Assembly (NCBI GenBank): GCA_027943245.1
Contig: JANDJZ010000219.1
Location: forward strand, 1 to 14,136
DNA: 14,136 nt
From: Acanthamoeba sp. SK_2022b
Lineage: Eukaryota; Discosea; Longamoebia; Acanthamoebidae
Direction of reading: 5' to 3'
Shown: positions 1 through 9,354 of the stretch, in pieces
Numbering within the stretch: position 1 is the stretch's first letter
Layout: each line of letters opens with the position of its first letter
Translations under genes and position numbers: made by a program
Notes under the pieces: model-generated
What the model was told of the DNA's origin: nothing
What the model saw: only the letters and a program-made list of their open reading frames with translations
Databases searched by the model: none

Positions 1-3000
1 GCTTGTTGCCCGTAGTGGCCCGGTACAGCGCGCTCACGTCTTTGGTGGCTTGGAGCCTGACCTCTTCGTGCGATGGGCACAGCACCAGCATGTGTGCCGC
101 ATCCTCCTGGGCCTCCACCCCTCTTACTTTGAGGCACCACTTACAGGTTCCTTTCCCATACCTCCGCTCAATGTCGTCTGGAAGGTGCCCCCCACTGTAC
201 GCCCCTTGGCTTGCCCCTACATGAACGTCGTGTGCCAACACTGTTGCCCCTACTCTGTACCGCGTGAGACAGTACAGTGCTCTCTCTTCGTGGTGCTTAG
301 GGCGTGCCATCGGTGCCACTGCTGCTGCCGCGGCCCAGGCGTGTCCTCCCCTTCGGCTCCAGCCGCACTGTTGCCTCCACTCCCTGGCCCAACGCTCCAT
401 AGTTTTAGCGCGCAAGAATTTACGGACACCACTTTCCATCACTTCCCCCTTCCAGACCAGCCTGCAGTCTCCCTCACCTACTCTAGCATATTTAGGCTGG
501 TCGTCCAGTTTGGTGGCTTCTGCCGCCATTGTGTCTGCCGCCTCATTGCCCTGTGTGATTCGGTCTGCCTCCTCCCCCCACCGCTCCCTCCAAGCACTGA
601 TCTTAATGGCCCACTCCTCTCGGTCCTCTTGGCGGCCCTTTTCCATTTTATCCTTGACGTGACTGTACACATGGGAGATGCTCACCCCTCCTCCCTCGCT
701 GACTCGCTTTGCAATGGCCACACTCACGCTTTGTAGAGTGGGCCCATGGCAGGCCCACTTGGGCACGCTCATCACCTCCTCCACCAGCGTGCAGACTGCC
801 TTGTTGTCCGAGAAGATGTGAATGTGCCCTGGCGGCGTCACCTTCAGTGCCAGCTCCACAGCTTGGAGCTCAGCATTGAAGCTAGTTTGCACCCCAGCCA
901 CCCTGAATATTCAGTTGGCCAGGTGCCCCTTCCCCATGTACACTGCTCCTCCTGCCCGGCCTTCTACCGCTGAGCCGTCCACCCAGCAGCACAGCTGGCC
1001 CATGCTGTCCTTGTATTCGCCCTCTTCCCCCGGCCCCTCCATTGGAAAGTTAACCGCCTCTTCAAAGCAGGCGCCCCCTGTGCTCCTCTCCTGGTGGTCC
1101 TGCTGCGGCAGCCTCTCCCTTTCTTGGTCAGGTACGCCACGCCCCATTATCCTTGCGGGTGGTGGTAAGCTGGCTCCTATCTGGCGGCACCACCTGGCCA
1201 GCTCTGACTCTGCCGGGGCCACAGCTACCTCAGTCGCTCCCGGCGCCCACTTTTTGGAGGCCAGCTGGTGTCTGATTTCGTCACTGCGCCACCTGGCCAT
1301 CTCCACCACAGTAGGGGTACGGTGCAGTGGGTAGTTGTACCTCCTTGCGTCCTCCTTAAACACCAGCTCCATGTTATGTCTGGCCAGCGCCGCGACTAAA
1401 GCACTAGTGGTACTCATCTTCTTGTCCCTGCCCATGGCTGCCGTCCCCCCTGGTGCCGTGACCCTGACTTGGTCCCCTTTCCCATATATTTGGAGGCTAT
1501 TGTGCAGCGCCACCCTGCCCAGGGATGGGGGGCCATTTACCAATATACTAACTGCAGTAGCAATCAAGTTGCGGTCCTGTGCCTCTTCCATTGACTCCAA
1601 CCCCATCCCTCCTTCTTCCTTTCGCACCCATATCCATGCTGAAGGTACTCGTTTGCCCACTCGCATGGCCCGCTTCACCCTTTTTTTGTTTTCCACGTCT
1701 AACCTGTGGAGTGCTGCCGCTGGGTACGCCACTACCCCTTGAGCATACTCCACGATCTTGTTAGTCATGCAGTTGAGGAGACCGACCTTCTGGGCTGCTG
1801 ACAGCCCTCTTGCAGCAACTGCCCGTGCCGATTTGCTGTACTTCTTGTCTGTGCGCTCTATGTGCTCTTTCCAGCTACCATCAGCGGTAACCCACACACC
1901 TAGGTACTTGTACGGCTCATTAGCCTGGAGAGTTTTGATAGCATCCATGCGCCCAGAAGTGCCATTTACAAACCCTGGCCTGGCCCGGTCAGCCTGTGTG
2001 CTGGTGGTGGTATATGCAGACTTGGCAACGTTCACCCGCATACCGTGGACATAATAAAACTGTGTGAGGTCTTCCCAAATTGCATTCATGCCCATCCCCG
2101 TTTCACCAAAGCGATGTCATCAGCAAATGCTAGAATGCTGATGGTAGCACCTGACGCCAATGTGTACCCCTTGCGCTGCTCATTTATTTGTCGCACCACC
2201 GGGTTGAGGAACAGGGAGAAGAGGAGGGGGGACATGGGGTCGCCTTGTTTGAGGCCGAGTTGCACATCCACCGGCTCAGTTGGGCCGTGTTTTGTTAGGA
2301 CCTGGAATTGGGAGTTGGCCAGCGCATTCAAGATGAACTTAGCAACGTTGGGCGGCACATTATACTGCTCTAGCATGCGCTGCACTGCCCAGTGAGGCAC
2401 AGAGTCGTAGGCGTTGGCAATGTCCACATAAGTGATATGGACCCCTCGTTCTCGCTTTCTTGAATCTTCTATGCAACCACGAAGCGCGTGTACATGACTG
2501 ATCGTGGGCCTATGCTTACGGAATCCCCCCTGCGCCACTGATAGGACGTCCTCACTCTCTACTGCATTGTACAGCCTGATGGTGATGATCTTGGACAGCA
2601 GTTTATACAACACTGACATCAAAGCTATTGGGCGATAGTTGAGTGGGTTGGCTGGGGAGCCAGCCTTGTATATCATGTGAAGGGACGCAGTTTGCCACAC
2701 CCTTGGGTAGTGACTATCTAGTAGCACCGCATTGAGCAGGTTCAACACTGCCCTCCTGCCTGCACCATTGAGCCACTTGAGCAGCTCTGGCGTTTCCCCA
2801 GATGGACCTGGGGCAGTGCCTTTCTTGATTCCACCCAGGGCATTGTCCAGCTCTTCCTCAGTGATGGGCGCGCCCACCTTGGCGCTGCTTTCTGCACTGA
2901 TGGCCTTGATATACTCTTCCCACTTATGCCGCCGCACAGTTTTCTGTGCTCCTGTGCGGGCGACGGCTTCAGACTCACTGAATTGCTTGGCCCACACCTC

Positions 3001-4482
3001 CCGCACCTTGTGTTTCACTTCTTGTGGCGCTGTGGCCACTTGTGTGATCCCACCACTACTGTAAGTGACTGCCTTGAGGCTCTTAGTGAGGTGCCCCCAC
3101 ATGGCCCTCTTAACACGGGCAAAGTACTCTGGGCTGTTGCTATCTCCCATGGCTTGGATGGCGGCGACCTTTTTGGCTATGGTGTGCCGGGTGGTGTTGC
3201 GTGCCACTCGGTCTCTGACCTTAACTGCCTTGCGGGCAGCCTGTGCGACCTCCTCTGCCCACTGTTGCACATTCTCCCCCGTTGGCTCACTTGGCCACGG
3301 CACTCCCACTAAGCTAGCTGCCCTTTCTATCATTTTGTCTTGTTTGGCGGTGCGTGCTTCCCTCGCCGCAGCCCTGATCCCTTTATGGAGGTGTTGCAGG
3401 TGACGCTGGGCTAGCCCCCACTCCTTGTTGTGCTTCACGCCCTTGTTCACTTTGGGGACAGCCACTAAGTGATCTTTGGCCGCTTGTTGCAGTGCTTCAT
3501 GCAGCACAAAAGCGGCGTCATCTACGTTGGAGCCCACCAGCTCATCCCATTCCTTGTCTGCCAGTTTTTCCAAGACGGTCTTGTTATATGCCTCCAGTGT
3601 TGCCTGGCTAGGTTTGCTGGTGAAGCGCAAGCGTGGCGTTGGCGCACTGTCATCTGCGCCTGGGACGTCAAGCGTCATTTTGCTCAGCACGACATTGTGA
3701 TCAGACTCCACCCAGTGGTGGAGCGTGCTGCACTCCACAAACAGGTCTGGGGCATTGGTGAGCACAGCATCCAGCCTTTTCATTTGGGTTGTTTGCCGGG
3801 TGCTGGCCTTCCATGTGTAGACATGTTGCGCTTCTGGCGTCAAAAAAGGGTGAATGTCGGTGAGTCTCGTACCAGCCATGAAGTTTGCATACTGCGTGTG
3901 GCGCTGGGCTTTGTAGGAGCCCACACGCTGGTCTTCCTGCCGGAGAGTGCTGTTCCAGTCTCCAGCTAGTACTACTCGGTGTGTGGACAGGTACGGCGTC
4001 ACCCACTCTGACAAGGCTGCAAAAAATGCTTTTTTGGGTTGTTGGGTTGCTGGGGCATATACGGACACTACAAGCAACGGTTGCTGTCCGCCCAAGGTGA
4101 GGGAGACCGCTGCCACCCTTCCCTTGGCCCATCGGTGTCGTGGGGTTACAGCTGACACCAGAGCATCCGCTGACTCCCTAACCATAACTGATACTCCCCA
4201 TTTACTACGTGTGCTCAAATAATCTTGCACTCGCACACCATTCTTTTTTATTGTTTTGGGCGTGGCGAGCCCACTGTTGGCGGCTTCCCTCCTCAGGAAC
4301 TGGGCGTGTTTTTTGGAGATGCAGTTGGCGTACTGAACATACCCTTGCACACTTATGTACTGCTGCTGCTCTTTGTATTTATTGAGTTCTTGGGCGCACA
4401 CGAAGGTGGGTTTGAAGTGCTCCACCAGTTTCTGGACATCAGCCACTTTATTGTCCCATCCCCCTCTCAAGTTGATTGACAT
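1..4482 (-). pseudogene. LINE ORF2 polyprotein: APE endonuclease, reverse transcriptase, RNase H (frameshifted, one stop, 3' end outside)
   Basis: Part one (4482 down to 2086) holds an exonuclease-endonuclease-phosphatase domain with MSINLRG, AQEL, VSVYAP, AGDWN, RLDAVL and SDH: all catalytic positions are kept. After a long linker comes the RT: GTAPGPSG, NYRPIAL, QGGFRK, catalytic Asp in YVDIANAYDSV, QGDPMSPLL, and FADD at about 2127-2116. Just after FADD the frame stops (TGA 2088-2086) and the rest continues in the next frame from about 2105: HGMRVNVAKS, YLGVWV. RNase H follows, with Asp of WVDGS at 979-977, Glu of NAEL at 871-869, Asp of FSDN at 808-806 and Asp of NEAAD. An in-frame TGA lies at 913-911. 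Below it the same frame is open to position 1, with a CX2CX13HX4C motif at 145-77. The frame has no ATG before 4482, though it is open farther upstream. Probably non-functional copy. Confidence 0.92.
77..145 (-). other. C-terminal zinc-binding motif of LINE ORF2 (CX2CX13HX4C)
   Basis: In the ORF2 frame that stays open below the internal TGA, codons read CKWCLKV, then 10 residues, then HMLVLCP. The Cys codons are at 145-143, 136-134 and 79-77 and the His codon at 94-92. This type of cysteine/histidine finger is common after RNase H or RT in APE-type LINEs, where it is thought to help bind template RNA or target DNA. It shows that ORF2 coding continues to within 80 bases of the window edge and probably beyond it. 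Confidence 0.8.
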
Positions 4483-4543
4483 GACTGCCACGAGGGCCTC
4501 CTTTGTGTTGCTGGCGCCCACCTGGCAGTTGGGCGCCTCGTGC

Positions 4544-6097
4544 TCAGGGGCTAGTAGGCGTGCTGTCCGTTGGGGCTTCGGGGGTGTCAGCGGCCTCGTT
4601 TTCGCGCACTTGTCCCACCGGCTTCACCACGATCTGCCTACCCTCGATCACGATGGGCAGGCTCCTGTTGGCCAGTCCCTCTGCCGTCTTGAAGCGTGCG
4701 AAGCAGCAGCCTTTAGGGAAGTTGGTGTCCGGGTCTCGTATGATTTCGATGACCACGTCGCGGATGTGCAGGTCGCGCAAGACACCCTCAACCATTGTGT
4801 TCCTGTAGTGGACAGGTATGGCTCCTATCCACCTGGACAGGGAACCGTACGACTGGTACGAGCGGCTCTTGCTCCAACGGAAGTTGTCCAGGATGACCGG
4901 GGTTTGGACGTAGGCTTCCAGCTCCTCTTCTCTATAGAACTCCACGATAACCCACTTCTTATTAGTCGTTTTACGGACATCGTGGTAGGGGATACCGAGC
5001 ATCTTCACCGACTGTACAACTGCCTTCTCTGGGATGGCCTCGGCATCCTTGATCACTGCGTACGGCCTCACCTTGCGCCGCACGACATCCGATCGCATCT
5101 GGCAGATGTTGACCACTTTGCCCAGTCCTTGGACATATGGGCTCGCAGTAAGGGCGGTCTGGGCCTCGAGGGTAGGTACCACGACCAAGAGGAGGTCCCT
5201 CAGGTCATCGTAGTACAAGAGTTCCTCATCAATCTCTGCGCCGTCCACCGCTCCCAAGCGGCCGCGAACCTCGCTCCACTTGCGGCCTTCCACTCGCTTG
5301 ACCACAACCACCCAGAGGAGCTCGGCGTCTTCTCGCTCCTCTCGCTGGATTCTCTCGGCAGTGAAGTGCTCCACCGCTGCAACGTGCGCGCGCCCCTGCT
5401 CTTTCTGTTCGCTGAACCGCTCCTGCAGCTCTGCGCGTTTGATGGCTTTTTGCAGGTTGCCAGTCGTGATGTTGCGCCCTCCTCCTGGCGCAGCGGTTCC
5501 ATGGCCAGGGTCAGGTACCCGCCGCGTTGGGTGACTGCGGCGGTTCGCCGCGTTGGCCTTCTTGGCTGCCCATCTTGCGGCCTTGTTGAGCTTGACCTGG
5601 GCCCGCCTCTCTCGTTCCTGTACCTCCTTGTCAGTCCGCTCCCTTTCGGCTTGCACTTGCTCCTCATTTTCTCGCCTCACCATCTCCATTAACGCGGCTA
5701 TATCATCGCCTGTCGGCCCGCGGGTGGCTATGTCGTCTCCTCCGCCGTTCCCATCTCTGTTGTCCCCGAGTTCCATCGCCTCCCCTTTGTCTGTCTTCTC
5801 TCCATCACCCACCTCTCCCAGCCCACCAGCTGCGTCGCCTCCCGAGTTGTTGCGTTCTGAGGGTGGCGCCTGCGGCTCCACTGGGGGCATGACTACAGTC
5901 TCTGCCAGTAGTACGATTGGCTGGGGAACGTTGGACGTAGCGTCAACAGGGGTCTGGGCTGCTCCTCCGTTAGCCCTGAATCCCTCGAAGTACGGCGACC
6001 GCACAGGGGCCGGCTCATCAGTCTTTGGTTTCTTCCCTCCCGACTTGGGGCTGGACGTACGGTCGGCTGCAAGCTTACCAGTAGCGCTTCTCTTCAT
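4544..6097 (-). CDS. LINE ORF1 protein with C-terminal RNA recognition motif
   Basis: From the ATG at 6097 the frame gives 517 residues and ends with TGA at 4546-4544. The N-terminus is basic and disordered (KRSATGKLAADR), followed by a Gly/Asp-rich stretch. A charged coiled-coil-like segment (MEMVRRENEEQVQAERERTD onward) is next, at about residues 137-187. The C-terminal third holds an RRM: RNP2-like WIGAIPV at about residue 423 and RNP1-like KGCCFARF at about 462, then the final strand RQIVVKPV. A preceding stretch (RPYAVIKDA ... KKWVIVEF) has the same strand-helix pattern and may be a second degenerate RRM. No CCHC knuckle is seen. Such ORF1 proteins coat LINE RNA and act as chaperones. 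The frame is open up to 6499 with earlier ATGs at 6460, 6400 and 6346, but that stretch looks non-coding. The protein appears intact, unlike ORF2. Confidence 0.8.
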   Translation of the reverse strand: MKRSATGKLAADRTSSPKSGGKKPKTDEPAPVRSPYFEGFRANGGAAQTPVDATSNVPQPIVLLAETVVMPPVEPQAPPSERNNSGGDAAGGLGEVGDGEKTDKGEAMELGDNRDGNGGGDDIATRGPTGDDIAALMEMVRRENEEQVQAERERTDKEVQERERRAQVKLNKAARWAAKKANAANRRSHPTRRVPDPGHGTAAPGGGRNITTGNLQKAIKRAELQERFSEQKEQGRAHVAAVEHFTAERIQREEREDAELLWVVVVKRVEGRKWSEVRGRLGAVDGAEIDEELLYYDDLRDLLLVVVPTLEAQTALTASPYVQGLGKVVNICQMRSDVVRRKVRPYAVIKDAEAIPEKAVVQSVKMLGIPYHDVRKTTNKKWVIVEFYREEELEAYVQTPVILDNFRWSKSRSYQSYGSLSRWIGAIPVHYRNTMVEGVLRDLHIRDVVIEIIRDPDTNFPKGCCFARFKTAEGLANRSLPIVIEGRQIVVKPVGQVRENEAADTPEAPTDSTPTSP

Positions 6098-6740
6098 TCT
6101 CGTGGTGCTGGACGTCAGGTTAGCTGTATTGCAGGTTCTGAGGCTAAGCGTCACACCCCTGTGGTCAACTACCCCTGTCCCCGCAGTACGTTGTGCTTCC
6201 CTAAACGGGTGATCGCCTGTTTGTCCAATTTCGTGCATGTGTTTCGCGCTCTTTTTCTTGACCGTTACTTGCGGGTGCAGGCATTTGGGGGGCGGATGTA
6301 GGGGGGGCTTCCAAGGAGGGCTGTACTGTACTTTCTGGTGTCTCATGTAGGGGCGTGGGAGGGGAGACGCGACGAATTGTGCATAAGATTGAGCAGACAT
6401 CACAAAGATGCATTGATAGGCGATTATTGCATAAATGTGTGACCCGTTGGTGGTTACCATTGGGTTTGCGGCTTTTTTACCGTGGTTAGCAATCCACAAC
6501 TCTAAAAATCTTCAACTCGTGGCGAGTGTGTTCCCGGCTCCATCTTTTTGTTTGTGTTATGTTGCCCGCCCTCTCCGTGCTTTGTGGACGCGTGGGGCAA
6601 ATTTCAACGCACTCTCCCGCAGTTGTAGCGGAGAGAAATGCAAAGAATTCGGGGTGCATCACTCTTCGTGGGCCACGAAGGTGGCAGTTCCCCACCGCGC
6701 TTCTGACCTCGTACCACACCAACCACAACACAACAATAAG
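6098..6740. other. Junction region: LINE 5' region and MDH promoter/5' UTR
   Basis: This stretch lies between ORF1 of the minus-strand retrotransposon and the start codon of the plus-strand malate dehydrogenase gene. The left part, with C-rich and G-rich runs near 6270-6310, is probably LINE 5' UTR. The right part must contain the MDH promoter and leader: just before the ATG is a CAA-rich leader (6721-6740). I see no clear TATA box. The exact insertion boundary cannot be fixed without the other end of the element. Confidence 0.5.
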
Positions 6741-8366
6741 ATGGTACCTCTCTCTTCTTCTAGTAACCCAGATAGATCTGCGCGAATCTTTGATGAACTG
6801 TGACGCGAGCACTGCTGACCAGATGAACAAACAAAACGCAGGCTGAACCTGTTAGAGTGCTCATTACTGGCGCTGCTGGCCAAATTGCCTACTCGCTCAT
6901 CTTCGCGATCGCGCGTGGAGACATGTTCGGCAAGGACCAGCCCGTGATCCTCCACCTCCTCGATATCCCCCCCATGATCGAGTCCCTCAAGGGCGTGGTG
7001 ATGGAGATTGAGGACACCGCCTCCCCCCTGGTGCACGGTACCGCGCTCTTCCACTGACGAGTTTATACGATAAAGGGCCCTAAAACGGTCTGCGGTACGC
7101 TTCGACTGTACTGATCTGTGCGCTTCTGTGCCAGGCGTGGTGGCCACCACTGATCTGCAGGAGGCCTTCACCAACATCAACTACGCCATCCTCGTGGGCG
7201 CCATGCCCAGGAAGGAGGGTATGGAGAGGAAGGACCTGCTCAAGGCCAACTGCGGCATCTTCAAGGTGCAGGGTAAGGCCCTCAACGACTACGCCAACAA
7301 GGACGTCAAGGTGCAGGCCGGTCCCTCTTTTTTATCGGTTTCCATTTTTATTTGTGCCAATATTATTTCTTTCGCATTTCCTTTCTCTTTCCTTGCGGGT
7401 GTGAATGTTCCTGGGGCAAGCTCCTCTTCACCCCCTCCCAAGGCGCTTACCCAATGCATGGTCATTGGTGGCGGTGCAGGTTCTGGTCGTCGGCAATCCC
7501 GCCAACACCAACGCGCTGATCGCCGCTCTGTCGGCTCCCGGCCTGCCCAAGGAGAACTTCAGCTGCCTCACTCGTCTGGACCACAACAGGGCCAAGAGCC
7601 AGATCGCCAAGCGCCTGCACGTCAACGTTAACCAGGTCCACAACGTCATCATCTGGGGAAACCACTCCAAGACCCAGTACCCCGACATCAACCACGCCCA
7701 CATTTCCGGTTCGGCGAGTACTATCTCCTCTCCTTTTCTCCGCTCGTTCTCTCTCTCTCTCTCTCTCTTCGCCTGCATCGTGCATAGGATTAACCGGTAG
7801 TGCTTTATGCATGATCGTGGACCATAGCTGGTGGAGACAAGTCGCAGGTGCGCGGCGCTGTGGCTGACGACGCCTGGCTGCAGGGCGAGTTCATCACCAC
7901 CGTACAGAACAGAGGAGGCGCCATCATCGCCGCCAGGAAGCTCTCGAGCGCTGCTTCCGCCGCGCAGGCCATCGTAGACCACATGAGGGATTGGGTCAAG
8001 GGTACCCCCGAGGTTCGTTCCCCTCTCTGTGCTCAGCGACGCAACACCGTAATCTCGCACAGCTACTGTTCCAGGGAACACACGCGCTATCGCCACGTGA
8101 GCGATGAAATTTTTGCTTCTCTGTGTTGCCCTTTTACCGACGAACATTCCACTGCACAGGGCGAGTTCGTGTCGATGGGCGTATGGTCGGACGGCTCGTA
8201 CGGCGTGGCGAAGGACCTGATCTACTCATTCCCGGTGACGTGCAAGGACGGCAAATACACCATCGTGCAGGGCCTCGACGTCGACGCCTTCTCGAGGGAG
8301 AAGCTGGAGGTCACCGAGAAGGAGCTGCAGGAGGAGAAGGAGGAGGCCTCGGCCTTCCTTCACTAG
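6741..8366 (+). CDS. Cytosolic NAD-dependent malate dehydrogenase, six exons
   Basis: Interconverts malate and oxaloacetate with NAD in the cytosol (malate shuttle, gluconeogenesis). Exons inferred from GT-AG borders and homology: 6741-6743, 6842-7037, 7135-7310, 7480-7717, 7828-8012, 8160-8366. They join in phase to 1005 nt, or 334 residues, the length of animal cytosolic MDH. Residues seen: Rossmann motif [11 protein letters not shown] (10-20), NAD-selecting Asp42 in LLDIPPM, substrate arginines 92 and 98 in [16 protein letters not shown], the Asp159/Arg162 pair in LTRLDHNRA, and catalytic His187 in WGNHS. No signal or targeting peptide precedes MAEPVRV, which supports a cytosolic form. The first coding exon is only ATG, directly followed by GT; the second begins GCTGAACCT. 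Introns are 98, 97, 169, 110 and 147 nt. The fourth intron carries a (TC)10 tract. No broken residues are seen. Confidence 0.95.
6744..6841 (+). other. MDH intron 1, placed directly after the ATG
   Basis: The donor GTACCT begins at the fourth base of the coding sequence and the acceptor AACGCAG ends at 6841. Joining ATG to GCT GAA CCT GTT gives MAEPV, the N-terminus expected for cytosolic MDH. Inside this interval the MDH frame has no other suitable ATG: the stretch just before GCT reads as a normal acceptor. Confidence 0.8.
7748..7768 (+). repeat. (TC)10 microsatellite in MDH intron 4
   Basis: An uninterrupted TC dinucleotide run lies within the intron spanning 7718-7827. It is part of a pyrimidine-rich stretch but sits 60 bases before the acceptor at 7827, so it is more likely a simple repeat than the splice polypyrimidine tract itself. 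Confidence 0.9.
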
Positions 8367-9354
8367 GCGGCGTCATCCTCGACACCCCGTCCTCGAGGCC
8401 ATGGCACCTAGTTGTTGTTACCTGTGCTTTCGACCAAATCCTTAAATGGCTTTCCACCGCTGGAAACCACGCACTTGCCAGATGGTGATGGGCGGTTCTT
8501 GTAGGTTGCCCCAGGGACCCAATCGGATGGCGGCGTCAGCGAGCGTGCCCGATGGCCGCCACCAAAAAAGTCAGCTGACATTGGCCTTTCCATCTCACCT
8601 CGCACCGCCCACGACACACTTGATGACCGCCACCGCTCTACCTACCGTCGCTAATCTGCTTTGTTCGAACGGGTCGCACCTCCAGCTCCATGATCTGGAG
8701 TGGCGGCCAGTCGCTTCTCTCAAACATTCCCTCGCTTTCATCCTCAACGACAACTCGACGGCTCCCTGTCTCGGAGCAGCCTCGCCCTCTCCATCTACAC
8801 AGCGAACTTCTCAACAACAGCGCAAGAAACGACAAACTGAGGAACCGGTCTCCAAGCGAACGAGCGAAAAGCGACGCAAGAGAACGATGCACACCCACCC
8901 CACTTCCAAAACCGGAAAGGACAACGAACAAGGAACATCTGGCAACAGCAAAACGGCAACGGGGGTGTGGATCAAGATGGAGACCTCGTTTGTTCTAGCA
9001 ACGTCGCCCGCCGTGCGCTCTCGCCCTTCTGCGCCACCGAAACAGCAGCGAGGTTCCTCCTCGCAGCGCGCCCTACGGGTTGGTACCTGGGTCGTGTTAC
9101 AAGAAGGTCAAGTTCGGAGATGCACGCAAAGCACCAGATGTTTGAAGTGGCCTTTGGCCCAATCGTTTATTTCTTGCGGAGCCAATCAAATTAATGGGAT
9201 CGCTTCGTTCAGTTCCACCGGTTTCTTCGCTCTTTTTCTGGTGGGGCTGAGCAACGGGACGGAATAGCCGTGCCCATTAACGTGCCTCTTGTGCCTCACA
9301 GCACCAATTCCGTGAAGGCCCCCAGTTGCACCCCACAGGCTCCCCTCCAGGCGG
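8367..9354. other. Intergenic: MDH 3' UTR, then homeobox promoter and first leader exon
   Basis: After the MDH stop I find no canonical AATAAA. The stretch holds open frames in several phases with no recognisable domain. Two CCAAT boxes (9159-9163 and 9182-9186) and ATTA cores just after them (near 9190 and 9277) mark a likely promoter of the plus-strand homeobox gene. The end (about 9290-9354) would be the untranslated first exon if the donor at 9355 is used. No tRNA or other RNA gene was recognised. Confidence 0.4.
9159..9186 (+). promoter_or_regulatory. Two CCAAT boxes upstream of the homeobox gene
   Basis: CCAATC occurs twice, about 23 bases apart (9159-9164 and 9182-9187), the second followed at once by AAATTAATGG. 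CCAAT boxes typically lie within about 200 bases upstream of a transcription start, which here would place the start near 9250-9330, just before the strong donor at 9355. Short motifs like these occur by chance, so the call is weak. Confidence 0.25.

Larger units (their letters stand above)
1..6460 (-). mobile_element. Non-LTR (LINE-type) retrotransposon, 3' end outside the window
   Basis: Read on the minus strand, the element has a 5' region, ORF1 with an RNA recognition motif, then ORF2 with endonuclease, reverse transcriptase, RNase H and a zinc motif. This order is that of autonomous APE-type LINEs, which nick the target and copy their RNA in place. No LTR, integrase or tyrosine recombinase is present. 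RNase H together with an APE endonuclease is known from the I, Tad, R1/LOA and plant L1 lineages; I cannot choose a clade by eye. The right (5') boundary is not defined: open frame reaches at least 6499, but convincing ORF1 sequence begins near 6097. The left (3') end, poly(A) tail and target-site duplication lie beyond position 1. Two lesions in ORF2 suggest an inactive copy. Confidence 0.93.

Noticed and set aside
2086..2116. Programmed -1 ribosomal frameshift in ORF2
   Set aside because: The required slippery heptamer and a clear downstream stem are not visible, and a frameshift in the middle of the RT domain is not a usual place for one. Kept only as an alternative to a deletion.
4355..5692. 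445-residue plus-strand open frame opposite the LINE
   Set aside because: Antisense shadow of ORF1 and the start of ORF2, whose domains on the minus strand are unmistakable.
8655..8685. GTTCGAAC resembling a tRNA T-loop
   Set aside because: No matching acceptor stem, anticodon arm or D-loop in the surrounding 80 bases; it is just a palindrome.
8446..9267. Plus-strand open frame of 273 residues between MDH and the homeobox gene
   Set aside because: No recognisable domain, irregular composition with low-complexity basic and Ser/Thr stretches, and other frames are open over the same stretch. It overlaps the likely promoter of the homeobox gene. Not supported as a gene without transcripts.
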